Both the position numbers and the translations under genes were made by a program. Under the pieces are notes generated by a model. The model ran no database searches. It saw nothing but the letters and a program-made list of their open reading frames with translations, and had not been told where the DNA came from. From assembly GCA_002377985.1 (NCBI GenBank), contig DFQW01000019.1:1-5526 (forward strand): a stretch of DNA of 5,526 nt, written 5' to 3'. Below are positions 1 through 5,526 of the stretch, piece after piece. The stretch is from Halieaceae bacterium UBA3479. GTDB taxonomy: Bacteria; Pseudomonadota; Gammaproteobacteria; Pseudomonadales; Halieaceae. Position 1 is the stretch's first letter; each line of letters opens with the position of its first letter.

Positions 1-522
1 GAGGGCCTGCCACCCTTTTATCGCGATAATCAAGGTGTGATTGTGGGCTTTAATCCGAGCAGCACCGGCTACCGTCTGCCCAGCGAGGCAGAGTGGGCCT
101 TTGCTGCCCGAGTCGAGGGGGATCAGCTGCGACGATTTGCCTGGGGAGACGACTTTCCGCCCAACGCGGTGGTCACCAATGTGGCGGACAATACCTCGGC
201 GCTGGTAACGGGAAGGATCCTCAACGGCTACACCGACCAGTTCGTGGTGTCAGCCCCCGTGGGTAGCTTTCCACCCAACCATCGCGGACTGCATGATATG
301 GGTGGTAATGTTGCCGAATGGGTGCACGACGGCTATCAGATTCCATCGGCCAACGCGGAGTTGGCGATCGATCCGCTCGGGATGCAGCGCGGCGACAACT
401 ACACGATTCGCGGCGGCAGCTGGGCCTTGAGCCGACTCTCAGAACTGCGGCTTACCTTTCGCGATTACGGCGAGCGCGGCCGTGATGATTTGGGTTTCAG
501 GATTGCGCGTTATGCCGAATAG
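1..522 (+). CDS. FGE/SUMF1-like domain protein, non-catalytic, 5'-partial
   Basis: The reading frame is open from base 1, so the gene starts upstream of the window; the GTG at 37 is an internal Val. The 173 visible residues match the C-terminal half of the formylglycine-generating-enzyme (FGE-sulfatase/SUMF1) fold in order: GYRLPSEAEW near residue 23, FAWGDDFPPNA near 46, VGSFPPNHRGLHDMGGNVAEWV at about 87-108 and RGGSWALSR near 137, ending in DDLGFRIAR. True FGEs oxidise a sulfatase Cys with two active-site cysteines located just after the RGGSW motif. Here that segment, and the whole visible part, has no Cys, so it is probably a structural or binding domain and not an enzyme. Cys-less FGE-like domains are known as binding or structural modules, for example the GldJ/GldK lipoproteins of the Bacteroidetes gliding/type IX secretion machinery. 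The missing N-terminus may carry a signal peptide, but this cannot be seen. The stop overlaps the next start by 11 bases. The domain call is firm; the role is unknown. Confidence 0.9.
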   Translation, partial: EGLPPFYRDNQGVIVGFNPSSTGYRLPSEAEWAFAARVEGDQLRRFAWGDDFPPNAVVTNVADNTSALVTGRILNGYTDQFVVSAPVGSFPPNHRGLHDMGGNVAEWVHDGYQIPSANAELAIDPLGMQRGDNYTIRGGSWALSRLSELRLTFRDYGERGRDDLGFRIARYAE

Positions 523-793
523 GTCAGCACTTACCCCAAAAGCGCTGCCCATATGGGTGCTGGCACTCTGCCTGAGTGGCGCTGCGCCGGCATCAGCGCA
601 AGCGCCAGACCAAGAACCAGAAGTGCCCGTCGCCAGCGACACCGGGGACACCACGCCTGCCACCACCACGCCCGATGACGTGACGGCACCTCTCGAGCCC
701 GAGGCAGCGGTTGCCCCAGACGCCCTCGGCGATTACAAACCCACAGAATCCATCTCCGAAGACCTCTCGGTGTCTTTCCCCGTGGATATCTGA
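512..793 (+). CDS. Small exported acidic Pro/Thr/Ala-rich protein, unknown function
   Basis: This encodes 93 residues. I chose the ATG at 512 over the ATG at 482 because AGGA at 499-502 lies 9 bases upstream and because this start gives a clean signal peptide: a short basic N-region, the hydrophobic core LPIWVLALCLSGAA, and a signal peptidase I site PASA|QA after residue 29. The mature part is about 64 residues, with 15 acidic residues and a single Lys. It is rich in Pro, Thr and Ala, and looks disordered up to about residue 72. The last 20 residues (DYKPTESISEDLSVSFPVDI) are less biased and read like a short conserved motif, possibly the functional end. There is no Cys after the signal peptide, so it is not a lipoprotein. 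It overlaps the FGE-like gene by 11 bases and precedes the MotA-like gene by 23, so it is probably co-translated with both. I do not recognise a family. A periplasmic peptide or adaptor of the motor-like complex is only an inference. Confidence 0.8.
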   Translation: MPNRSALTPKALPIWVLALCLSGAAPASAQAPDQEPEVPVASDTGDTTPATTTPDDVTAPLEPEAAVAPDALGDYKPTESISEDLSVSFPVDI

Positions 794-800
794 CCCCCCC

Positions 801-807
801 AAAGGAG
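801..807 (+). promoter_or_regulatory. Strong ribosome binding site of the MotA/TolQ/ExbB-like gene
   Basis: AAAGGAG is a near-consensus Shine-Dalgarno site. It lies 9 bases before the ATG at 817 and only 3 bases before the TTG at 811. The spacing decides for ATG 817. It is the best ribosome binding site in the window and sits in the largest intergenic gap, which suggests that this gene is translated independently and not by coupling. Confidence 0.8.
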
Positions 808-816
808 CCCTTGATC

Positions 817-1617
817 ATGCGACGTCTTCCCTCGGAGTTCCTGTATCAGGTATTTGCGCTACTGACTGCCGTGATTCTGGTGCACGCCGCCTATGTGGGT
901 TTTATCCGTCCCAGCGCCGATTCCCAGCTGGCGATTCAGGCCGCCATGCAGGCCGCGGGCGAGGCCCCCACCGGCAACCGCTCACTGGCCATCGTCATCA
1001 AAGATTACGAGCAGGAAGCCTGCTTTATTCTGCTCTTGTGGGCGCTGGCGATTATGGGGCTTAAGGCCGCACGCACCCGCGCCGAGAGCGTCATGTTAGG
1101 CCGGGAGCTGATCGCTATTCCCGAGGGCACGAGCATCCTGCCGCGGGACGCCCGGGAGCAATCGCGCTCGCTGGAGGCCCTTCCCGAAGAAGAGCAGGAC
1201 TACCTGCTACCCCGGGCTCTCTCCAATGCCCTGAGTCGCTTCACCACCACCGGCAGTATTCCCGCGGTGTCGGATGCCGTGCGCGAGCAATGTGATATCG
1301 AAGCCGACCGGCTCGACTCGGAGCTCTCGATGGTGCGCTACATTTCGTGGGCGATCCCGTCAATCGGGTTTATCGGCACGGTGCGCGGTATTGGCGACGC
1401 GCTGGGTCAGGCCTACAAAGCGGTCGAGGGTGATATTTCGGGCGTCACGGTGAGCCTGGGCGTGGCATTTAACAGCACCTTTGTGGCTCTGGTGCTGTCA
1501 ATCATCATTATGTTTGCGTTGCATCAACTGCAGCTATCGCAGGAGCGGCTGGTACTCAGCACCCAGCGCTACATCGACCGGCATCTGATCCGGCATCTGT
1601 CGGTCCCCAGAAATTGA
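817..1617 (+). CDS. MotA/TolQ/ExbB-family proton channel protein
   Basis: This encodes 266 residues from ATG 817. Four hydrophobic segments are visible: about 7-30, 68-83, 175-195 and 210-236. The first two flank a periplasmic loop of about 37 residues. A charged cytoplasmic stretch of about 90 residues (84-174) separates the second from the third. This is the MotA-like four-helix layout, as against three helices in ExbB/TolQ. The family core is clear: WAIPSIGFIGTVRGIGDAL in the third helix matches the family pattern of a Pro, then GxxGTV followed by G, and VSLGVAFNSTFVALVLSIII in the fourth matches the helix carrying the polar Thr that lines the ion path. Thr188 and Thr221 are the likely pore threonines. 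Family members form pentamers around a dimer of ExbD/TolR/MotB-type proteins and use proton or sodium flow to turn it. No ExbD gene is present; the downstream VWA proteins have a comparable N-terminal helix and may be the partners. The C-terminus (about 237-266) is a basic amphipathic helix, probably cytoplasmic. Confidence 0.9.
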   Translation: MRRLPSEFLYQVFALLTAVILVHAAYVGFIRPSADSQLAIQAAMQAAGEAPTGNRSLAIVIKDYEQEACFILLLWALAIMGLKAARTRAESVMLGRELIAIPEGTSILPRDAREQSRSLEALPEEEQDYLLPRALSNALSRFTTTGSIPAVSDAVREQCDIEADRLDSELSMVRYISWAIPSIGFIGTVRGIGDALGQAYKAVEGDISGVTVSLGVAFNSTFVALVLSIIIMFALHQLQLSQERLVLSTQRYIDRHLIRHLSVPRN

Positions 1618-1630
1618 TGCGGTGCCGCTG

Positions 1631-2854
1631 ATGCAATTACTCGACTGTAACGACGCAGCCCTGCGCTTGTGGCGCGATGGCGACGACACCTTTTTGATGG
1701 GTATTGCCTGGTTCAATGAAGGACGTTACCAGTTTGGTCAGACCGCATGGCAACAGGCCCGTCGCGCGCCCCGGGAAATCAACAACCGCTACTGGCACCG
1801 GCTTTCCACCCAGCCCCTGAGCCCGGCGTTGGGGCCCGCGCGCCACACCGCCGATCTGGTGCACGCGCACCTGCAGGCACTGCTCAGTGGTGTGTCGGGG
1901 GAGCTCGCGCTGGTCATTCCGGGGGCGATGGAACCGGCCCAGCTGTCGCTGCTACTTGGCATTATCGAGACACTGCCGGTGACCCCCAGCGCGGTGGTCC
2001 ATCGCAGTGCACTGGTCGGCGCGGGTATCGGTGAGCACTGCGCCCATGTTGAACTTCACCTGCACCAGGCCAGCATCACGCCGGTTCACACGATTGACGG
2101 CATGGCGACAACGGGCGACACCCAGCTGCTGCCGGGCTTTGGCCTGCTGGGGCTTATCGACGATATTGCCGAGATCATCGGGCAGCAGTTTGTCAGCCAG
2201 ACACGATTTGATCCGCAACGGCGTGCCGAGACCGAGCAAGCGCTGTACGAGCAGATTCCCGGCTTGCTCAACGCCCTTGCGACTCAGGGCGAGGTCAGTT
2301 GCGCAGTGGAGGGACACACCGCCCGCATCAGCGCCGACACCCTGCGCACGGTGGGCCAGCGCTTCTCGATGGCACTGGCGCCGCTGATCCCCGGCGACAT
2401 TTCGCTGATTGCCTTTGACAGTTTGCTGTCGTCCTTACCCGGTCTGGCGCTGGCCTCTCAACAAGGCCAGCCTCTGCGCACACAAGCTGTCTTACCCAGC
2501 GCAGTGGTTGCGGGTGCCGCACAGCTCGCTACGAATACCGGCGAGCTGGTGTTTCAGCGGCAAATAGCCTGCGCCAGTGCGTCACACCTGGCCACCCCGG
2601 CGCCACAAGCCGTGACCGCGGCCCCGGCCCCGACAGTGAGCCACTATGTGATTGCGGGACATGCGGCGGCCTTGAGCCCGGGCATCGCCATTGCACCCGG
2701 CGTTAGCGTCACGGGCTCAAATCAGGTCACCGTCGCATCGAGCGCTGAGGCTCAGCTCAATGGTCAGGCCATCGACGGCAGCGTGACCCTCGCGGCGGGT
2801 GATCGGCTGACAGCCGGTGGCATCGAGGTGCTCTTTATCACCGTGGAATCGTGA
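1631..2854 (+). CDS. Predicted degenerate actin/Hsp70-like (ASKHA) protein with FHA-like C-terminal tail
   Basis: This encodes 407 residues from ATG 1631, where GGTG at 1621-1624 is a modest ribosome binding site; GTG 1622 would add three residues. There is no signal peptide or membrane helix, so it is probably cytoplasmic. The N-terminus (MQLLDCNDAALRLW) has the shape of the first phosphate loop of actin/Hsp70 proteins, a beta strand with Asp followed by a hairpin, but without its glycines. ELALVIPG near residue 91, then an amphipathic helix (QLSLLLGIIETL), a strand (SAVVHRSAL) and HVELHLHQASITPV near 139 follow the order of the Hsp70/MreB/PilM core. The usual Asp-Gly-Gly of the second phosphate loop is missing, so nucleotide binding is doubtful. 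A helical part with LPGFGLLGLIDDIAEII and QTRFDP (190-195) follows. An Ala/Pro-rich linker (about 319-335) leads to a 70-residue beta-rich tail. Its end (LNGQAIDG, then LAAGDRLTAGGIEVLFI) resembles the last strands of FHA domains, but the Arg/Ser phosphothreonine-binding residues are not visible. The fold assignment is my inference from motif order. Confidence 0.6.
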   Translation: MQLLDCNDAALRLWRDGDDTFLMGIAWFNEGRYQFGQTAWQQARRAPREINNRYWHRLSTQPLSPALGPARHTADLVHAHLQALLSGVSGELALVIPGAMEPAQLSLLLGIIETLPVTPSAVVHRSALVGAGIGEHCAHVELHLHQASITPVHTIDGMATTGDTQLLPGFGLLGLIDDIAEIIGQQFVSQTRFDPQRRAETEQALYEQIPGLLNALATQGEVSCAVEGHTARISADTLRTVGQRFSMALAPLIPGDISLIAFDSLLSSLPGLALASQQGQPLRTQAVLPSAVVAGAAQLATNTGELVFQRQIACASASHLATPAPQAVTAAPAPTVSHYVIAGHAAALSPGIAIAPGVSVTGSNQVTVASSAEAQLNGQAIDGSVTLAAGDRLTAGGIEVLFITVES

Positions 2855-2857
2855 GCA

Positions 2858-3949
2858 GTGCCACGTCGCAAGCGACAAGCCTCCACCTTTAATCTCAGCT
2901 TTCTCGACATTATGTCCTGCGGCTTCGGCGCCGTTGTGCTCGTGTTTCTGATCATCGATCACTCTCTGGAAATCGAGATCCAGACGGTCAACGCCGAGGT
3001 GCTCTCGGAGGTGGATCTCCTCGAGGAAGACATCCGCGAGGGCGAGGCGGGTCTGGTCAGGCTGCGCAATGCGCTGGATGACGCCGACCTGGAAATTGTC
3101 GAGGCCGACGGTCTGGCCCGGCGCATCACCGAGGAACTCGATGAATACGAGGCGCTGATTGCAGCAATTGAGGAATCGGGGGTGAGTGATACCGACGCCG
3201 TTGCAAAGCTTCAGGCCGAGATCAATCAACTTGAAGAAAAGATCAAGCTGCTGCAAGAAGCCGCCGAAGCGGAGGCAGGCCGTAGCGCGCGCGAATTTGT
3301 GGGGGAAGGCAATCGCCAGTATTTAACCGGTCTTAATCTGGGCGGACGCAGGATTGCCATAATGGTGGATACCTCCGCCAGTATGCTCGCCAATCAATTG
3401 GTAAACGTAATCCGCCTGCGCAACATGGATCCCGCTCTACAAAAGCAGGCTGACAAATGGGTACGGACACTCAACACCGTCGATTGGCTTACAGCACAGT
3501 TACCAGTGAACGCGCAGTTTCAGGTGCTCACGTTTAATACCGAGGCAAAACCGGTACTCGCAGATAGCGAAGGTAAATGGCTCGAGGTGGCTGATACCGG
3601 CAAACTCGAGGCCATCAGCGCCACCCTGCGCGAGCAGATTCCCGCAGGTGGCACCAGTTTGCACAATGCCTTCGCCGCACTGGCCGCACTCCCTACCCCG
3701 CCAGATAATATTTTTCTGCTGACCGACGGCCTGCCCACACAGGGGACCAATCCTCCCCGAGGCAGCAAGATCAGCGGAAACGACCGGCTGAAACTCTTTC
3801 GTGAGGCCATCAGAAAGCTGCCCTCGGGGGTGCCGGTGAACATTATCCTTTTCCCCATGGAGGGCGACCCGATGGCCGCCTCGGAGTTCTGGCAGCTGGC
3901 GCGAGCCTCCAGCGGTAGCTTTCTCTCCCCCTCGACGGATTGGCCCTAG
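2858..3949 (+). CDS. Membrane-anchored coiled-coil VWA-domain protein, complete MIDAS
   Basis: This encodes 363 residues. GTG 2858 is the right start because the first 36 residues align with the next gene, and GGAA at 2845-2848 lies 9 bases upstream. Order: basic MPRRKR; FNLSFLDIMSCGFGAVVLVF and the residues after it, a single helix at about 14-33; a Glu/Leu-rich coiled coil at about 38-140; a VWA domain at about 164-360. Positive N-terminal residues predict N-in topology, so coiled coil and VWA lie in the periplasm. The metal-ion-dependent adhesion site (MIDAS) is complete: DTSAS (Asp171, Ser173, Ser175), Thr266 in GGTSLHNA and Asp290 in LLTDG. The domain should therefore bind a divalent cation and a protein ligand. 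Helix 1 of the VWA domain appears long, with a basic and polar stretch (181-205). Asp17 at the helix start is placed like the ion-carrying Asp of ExbD/MotB (inference). The start lies 3 bases after the previous stop. VWA is certain; the partner role is proposed. Confidence 0.88.
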   Translation: MPRRKRQASTFNLSFLDIMSCGFGAVVLVFLIIDHSLEIEIQTVNAEVLSEVDLLEEDIREGEAGLVRLRNALDDADLEIVEADGLARRITEELDEYEALIAAIEESGVSDTDAVAKLQAEINQLEEKIKLLQEAAEAEAGRSAREFVGEGNRQYLTGLNLGGRRIAIMVDTSASMLANQLVNVIRLRNMDPALQKQADKWVRTLNTVDWLTAQLPVNAQFQVLTFNTEAKPVLADSEGKWLEVADTGKLEAISATLREQIPAGGTSLHNAFAALAALPTPPDNIFLLTDGLPTQGTNPPRGSKISGNDRLKLFREAIRKLPSGVPVNIILFPMEGDPMAASEFWQLARASSGSFLSPSTDWP

Positions 3950-3951
3950 GG
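3948..3951 (+). promoter_or_regulatory. Ribosome binding site deciding the start of the second VWA gene
   Basis: AGGG overlaps the TAG stop of the first VWA gene and lies 6 bases before ATG 3958. Together with the paralogue alignment it rules out the longer TTG 3940 reading. Placing the site inside the previous stop suggests translational coupling of the two VWA genes, as expected for subunits needed in matched amounts. Confidence 0.5.
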
Positions 3952-3957
3952 CGCGCC

Positions 3958-4956
3958 ATGCGAAAACGACGCGCGCCCCCCGAGTTCTCCCTGTCCTTTC
4001 TGGACGTGATCTGCTGCGGCTTTGGCGCGGTGATCCTGCTACTGATGATTACCAAAACCGTGCAACCTCAGGTGATCGAGCAAGCGCTGGTCAACGCGGA
4101 GGCGGCCGTGGCGGATCTGACCGAGCAGCTCTTTGAAATTCGCGGCGAGACCACCATTCTCAACCGGGATCTTGCGGTAAAGCGCGAGCAGGTCTCGGAG
4201 TACGAGGCGCGCATTGCCATTTTGCAGGGCGCCCTTGCGCGCACCCGCTCGGAATATGACGCCCTCAATACCTCACAGAACGCCAACGCCATCGTGCGCG
4301 AGCAACTGGCCATCGCCCGACAGAAGCTCTCCGAGGAGGAGCTGCGCCTGCTGGGTCGTAACGCCGAGAAGAAGAATCAACTGATTGGCGGCATCCCGGT
4401 AGACAGTGAATACATTATTTTTATCATCGACACGTCGGGCTCGATGTTTTCCTACGCCTGGGAGCGCATGCTTCTGGAAATGGAGGCCACCCTCAATATC
4501 TACCCCGAGGTCAAAGGCATTCAGGTGCTCAACGACATGGGCAACTATCTGTTCAGCCGCTACCGCGGCGAGTGGATCCCGGATACTCCCGCCCGACGGA
4601 GCCTGATTCTGCAAAACCTGCGCAACTGGAATGTGTTTTCCAATTCCTCTCCAGTAGAGGGGATCACCAACGCCGTGCGCACCTTTTACGACCCGGGCAA
4701 AAAAATCTCGATTTACGTCTTTGGCGATGAGTTCACCGGCGCCTCGATTCAGGAAGTGGTGCAAACCGTTGATCTTCTGAACGCGGAAGCCGCCAGCGGC
4801 GAGCGCCGGGTGCGCATTCACGCCGTGGGCTTTCCGGTCCAATTTATTCGCCCGCCTGAATTGCAGGCGACCGGTGTCCGGTTTGCTACACTGATGCGGG
4901 AACTCACCCTAAGGAATGGGGGTAGCTTCGTTGGTCTCAATGACTTCAGGCCCTGA
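3958..4956 (+). CDS. Second membrane-anchored coiled-coil VWA-like protein, variant MIDAS
   Basis: This encodes 332 residues and is a paralogue of the preceding gene with the same plan: basic MRKRR; FSLSFLDVICCGFGAVILLL, a single helix at about 14-31 with Asp16; a coiled coil at about 40-140; a VWA-like domain at about 150-330. The two N-terminal segments match almost residue for residue (FxLSFLDxxxCGFGAVxL). The VWA parts share little beyond the core strands. The MIDAS begins canonically (DTSGS: Asp158, Ser160, Ser162). The usual Thr appears to be Ser231 in NSSPVEGI, and the last Asp is Asp257 in VFGDEF, so metal binding is plausible but altered. The segment between strand 1 and the Ser231 loop (LNIYPEVKGIQVLNDMGNYL and what follows) carries an extra aromatic-rich stretch (YRGEW, RNWNVF). 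N-in topology puts the domain in the periplasm. The start is 8 bases after the previous stop. A heterodimer with the first VWA protein is inferred. Confidence 0.87.
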   Translation: MRKRRAPPEFSLSFLDVICCGFGAVILLLMITKTVQPQVIEQALVNAEAAVADLTEQLFEIRGETTILNRDLAVKREQVSEYEARIAILQGALARTRSEYDALNTSQNANAIVREQLAIARQKLSEEELRLLGRNAEKKNQLIGGIPVDSEYIIFIIDTSGSMFSYAWERMLLEMEATLNIYPEVKGIQVLNDMGNYLFSRYRGEWIPDTPARRSLILQNLRNWNVFSNSSPVEGITNAVRTFYDPGKKISIYVFGDEFTGASIQEVVQTVDLLNAEAASGERRVRIHAVGFPVQFIRPPELQATGVRFATLMRELTLRNGGSFVGLNDFRP

Positions 4957-4966
4957 GCGCGCACGC

Positions 4967-5526
4967 ATGCGGCGATGGCTCCTCTTGCTTTGCCTCACGC
5001 TGCTCGGCGCAGGGTGCGCCAGCAAGCAGGTGGTCGTTGAGGGTAATTTCCCTACGCCGCTGATGGACCCGTTGCCGATTACCGTGGGCGTAATCTACCC
5101 GCAAGCCTTTGCGGAGCATGAGTTCTTTGATGAGGCCAAGGGGCGCGCCGACAGCGATTGGCTGGTGAAAACGGGTGAGGCCCAGGTCGAATTTTGGGAT
5201 AAGGTCTTCAACGGGATGTTTGCCGAGGTCGTGCACATTCGCGACTGGCAAACCGTGCAAACCCGGGGTGGCGGTATCGACGGTGTGATCATCCCTGCCA
5301 TCTCCGATTTGCAGTACACCATTCCCACCCATACCAACGTCAAAATCTATGAGATCTGGATGCGCTACGACTTTCGTCTGGTCGATATCAATGCCATTCA
5401 CCAACAAGACGACGGTGCGCTAACCGTTAATCCGGACGAGCGCCTCGCCGCCTGGCCCATCACGGCTTATGGCAAAACACCGACCGCCTTCCTGCAAACC
5501 GACGAAGAGGCCGTTAACCTCGCGGC
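4967..5526 (+). CDS. Predicted outer-membrane lipoprotein, unknown function, 3'-partial
   Basis: The frame is open to the window edge, so only the first 186 residues are seen. ATG 4967 gives a typical lipoprotein signal: MRR, a Leu-rich core (WLLLLCLTLL) and the lipobox GAGC with Cys17 (codon 5015-5017). The -3 residue is Gly, less common than Leu but allowed. Ala at +2 is not the Asp that retains lipoproteins in the inner membrane, so outer-membrane sorting is expected. ATG 4940 in the same frame would add nine residues and overlap the previous gene by 17 bases; neither start has a strong ribosome binding site. The mature part looks globular and mixed alpha/beta: EGNFPTPLMDPLPITVGVIY (26-44) as a first strand, an amphipathic helix (GEAQVEFWDKVFNGMF), then strands GVIIPAISDLQYTIP and YEIWMRYDFRLVDI, and WPITAYGKT near 163. 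I do not recognise a named family. As the last visible gene of the operon it could link the inner-membrane complex to the outer membrane (inference). Confidence 0.85.
   Translation, partial: MRRWLLLLCLTLLGAGCASKQVVVEGNFPTPLMDPLPITVGVIYPQAFAEHEFFDEAKGRADSDWLVKTGEAQVEFWDKVFNGMFAEVVHIRDWQTVQTRGGGIDGVIIPAISDLQYTIPTHTNVKIYEIWMRYDFRLVDINAIHQQDDGALTVNPDERLAAWPITAYGKTPTAFLQTDEEAVNLA

Noticed and set aside
37..522. GTG at 37 as the start of the FGE-like gene
   Set aside because: The frame is open upstream to base 1, and the homologous fold needs much more N-terminal sequence; the gene is simply cut by the window.
811..816. TTG 811 as the start of the MotA-like gene
   Set aside because: It lies only 3 bases from the AAAGGAG site; ATG 817 has the proper spacing of 9.
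2900..2925. IMSC in the first VWA protein (and VICC in the second) as a lipobox
   Set aside because: The hydrophobic run follows the Cys and does not precede it, so there is no signal peptide in front; this is an N-in membrane anchor.
2717..3256. Long open frame of 179 codons on the - strand
   Set aside because: It lies antisense to a clear coding region with recognised motifs; such frames arise from GC-rich codon bias, and its product shows no domain.
3300..3560. Slightly AT-richer patch as a sign of transfer
   Set aside because: It lies inside one continuous VWA reading frame with intact motifs; the shift is mild and needs no transfer event.
3940..3957. TTG 3940 as the start of the second VWA gene
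   Set aside because: ATG 3958 has AGGG 6 bases upstream and gives an N-terminus that aligns with the paralogue.
4273..4842. Open frame of 189 codons on the - strand
   Set aside because: It is antisense to the second VWA domain, with no ribosome binding site or recognisable protein; a shadow frame.
817..4956. Zorya anti-phage system (ZorA plus ZorB)
   Set aside because: A MotA-like gene is present, but there is no OmpA-like peptidoglycan-binding ZorB and no ZorC, ZorD or ZorE helicase or nuclease in view; the partner genes carry VWA domains.
2858..4956. Tellurite-resistance TerY-type or MoxR/VWA chaperone system
   Set aside because: No MoxR AAA ATPase or Ter genes are nearby, and these VWA domains are membrane-anchored and predicted to be periplasmic.

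Overview
The window is a GC-rich, tightly packed stretch of seven genes, all on the + strand, with no RNA gene, mobile element, CRISPR array or terminator that I can see. Codon use, Shine-Dalgarno sites, a Lol-type lipoprotein and the mix of protein families suggest a Gram-negative proteobacterium. A marine gammaproteobacterium (Cellvibrionales/Halieaceae-like) is my best guess, but that assignment is an inference and not a sequence match.

Layout: (1) 1-522, the C-terminal part of a formylglycine-generating-enzyme-like (SUMF1/FGE) domain protein, cut by the window edge. (2) 512-793, a small, acidic, exported Pro/Thr/Ala-rich protein. (3) 817-1617, a four-helix MotA/TolQ/ExbB-family membrane protein. 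(4) 1631-2854, a cytoplasmic protein that looks like a degenerate actin/Hsp70-fold (ASKHA) domain with an Ala/Pro linker and a small beta-rich, FHA-like tail. (5) 2858-3949 and (6) 3958-4956, two tandem paralogues. Each has a short basic N-terminus, one membrane helix with a shared N-terminal signature, a long coiled coil and a C-terminal von Willebrand factor A (VWA) domain. (7) 4967 to the window end, an outer-membrane-type lipoprotein, cut by the edge. Gaps between genes are between -11 and +23 bases, so there is no room for internal promoters and the set is almost certainly one operon. No stretch of more than about 25 bases lacks a gene.

How the genes may work together (inference): the MotA/TolQ/ExbB protein is the proton-channel half of a rotary ion-driven motor. 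Its usual partner, an ExbD/TolR/MotB protein with one N-terminal helix carrying an Asp, is absent from the window. The two VWA proteins have that layout, including an Asp at the start of the helix (FLD motif). The operon could therefore encode a stator-type motor whose periplasmic arms are coiled coils ending in VWA domains, with the ASKHA/FHA-like protein on the cytoplasmic side and the FGE-like protein, small acidic protein and lipoprotein in the periplasm or outer membrane. This trans-envelope machine is the most interesting hypothesis here. I do not recognise it as a named system.
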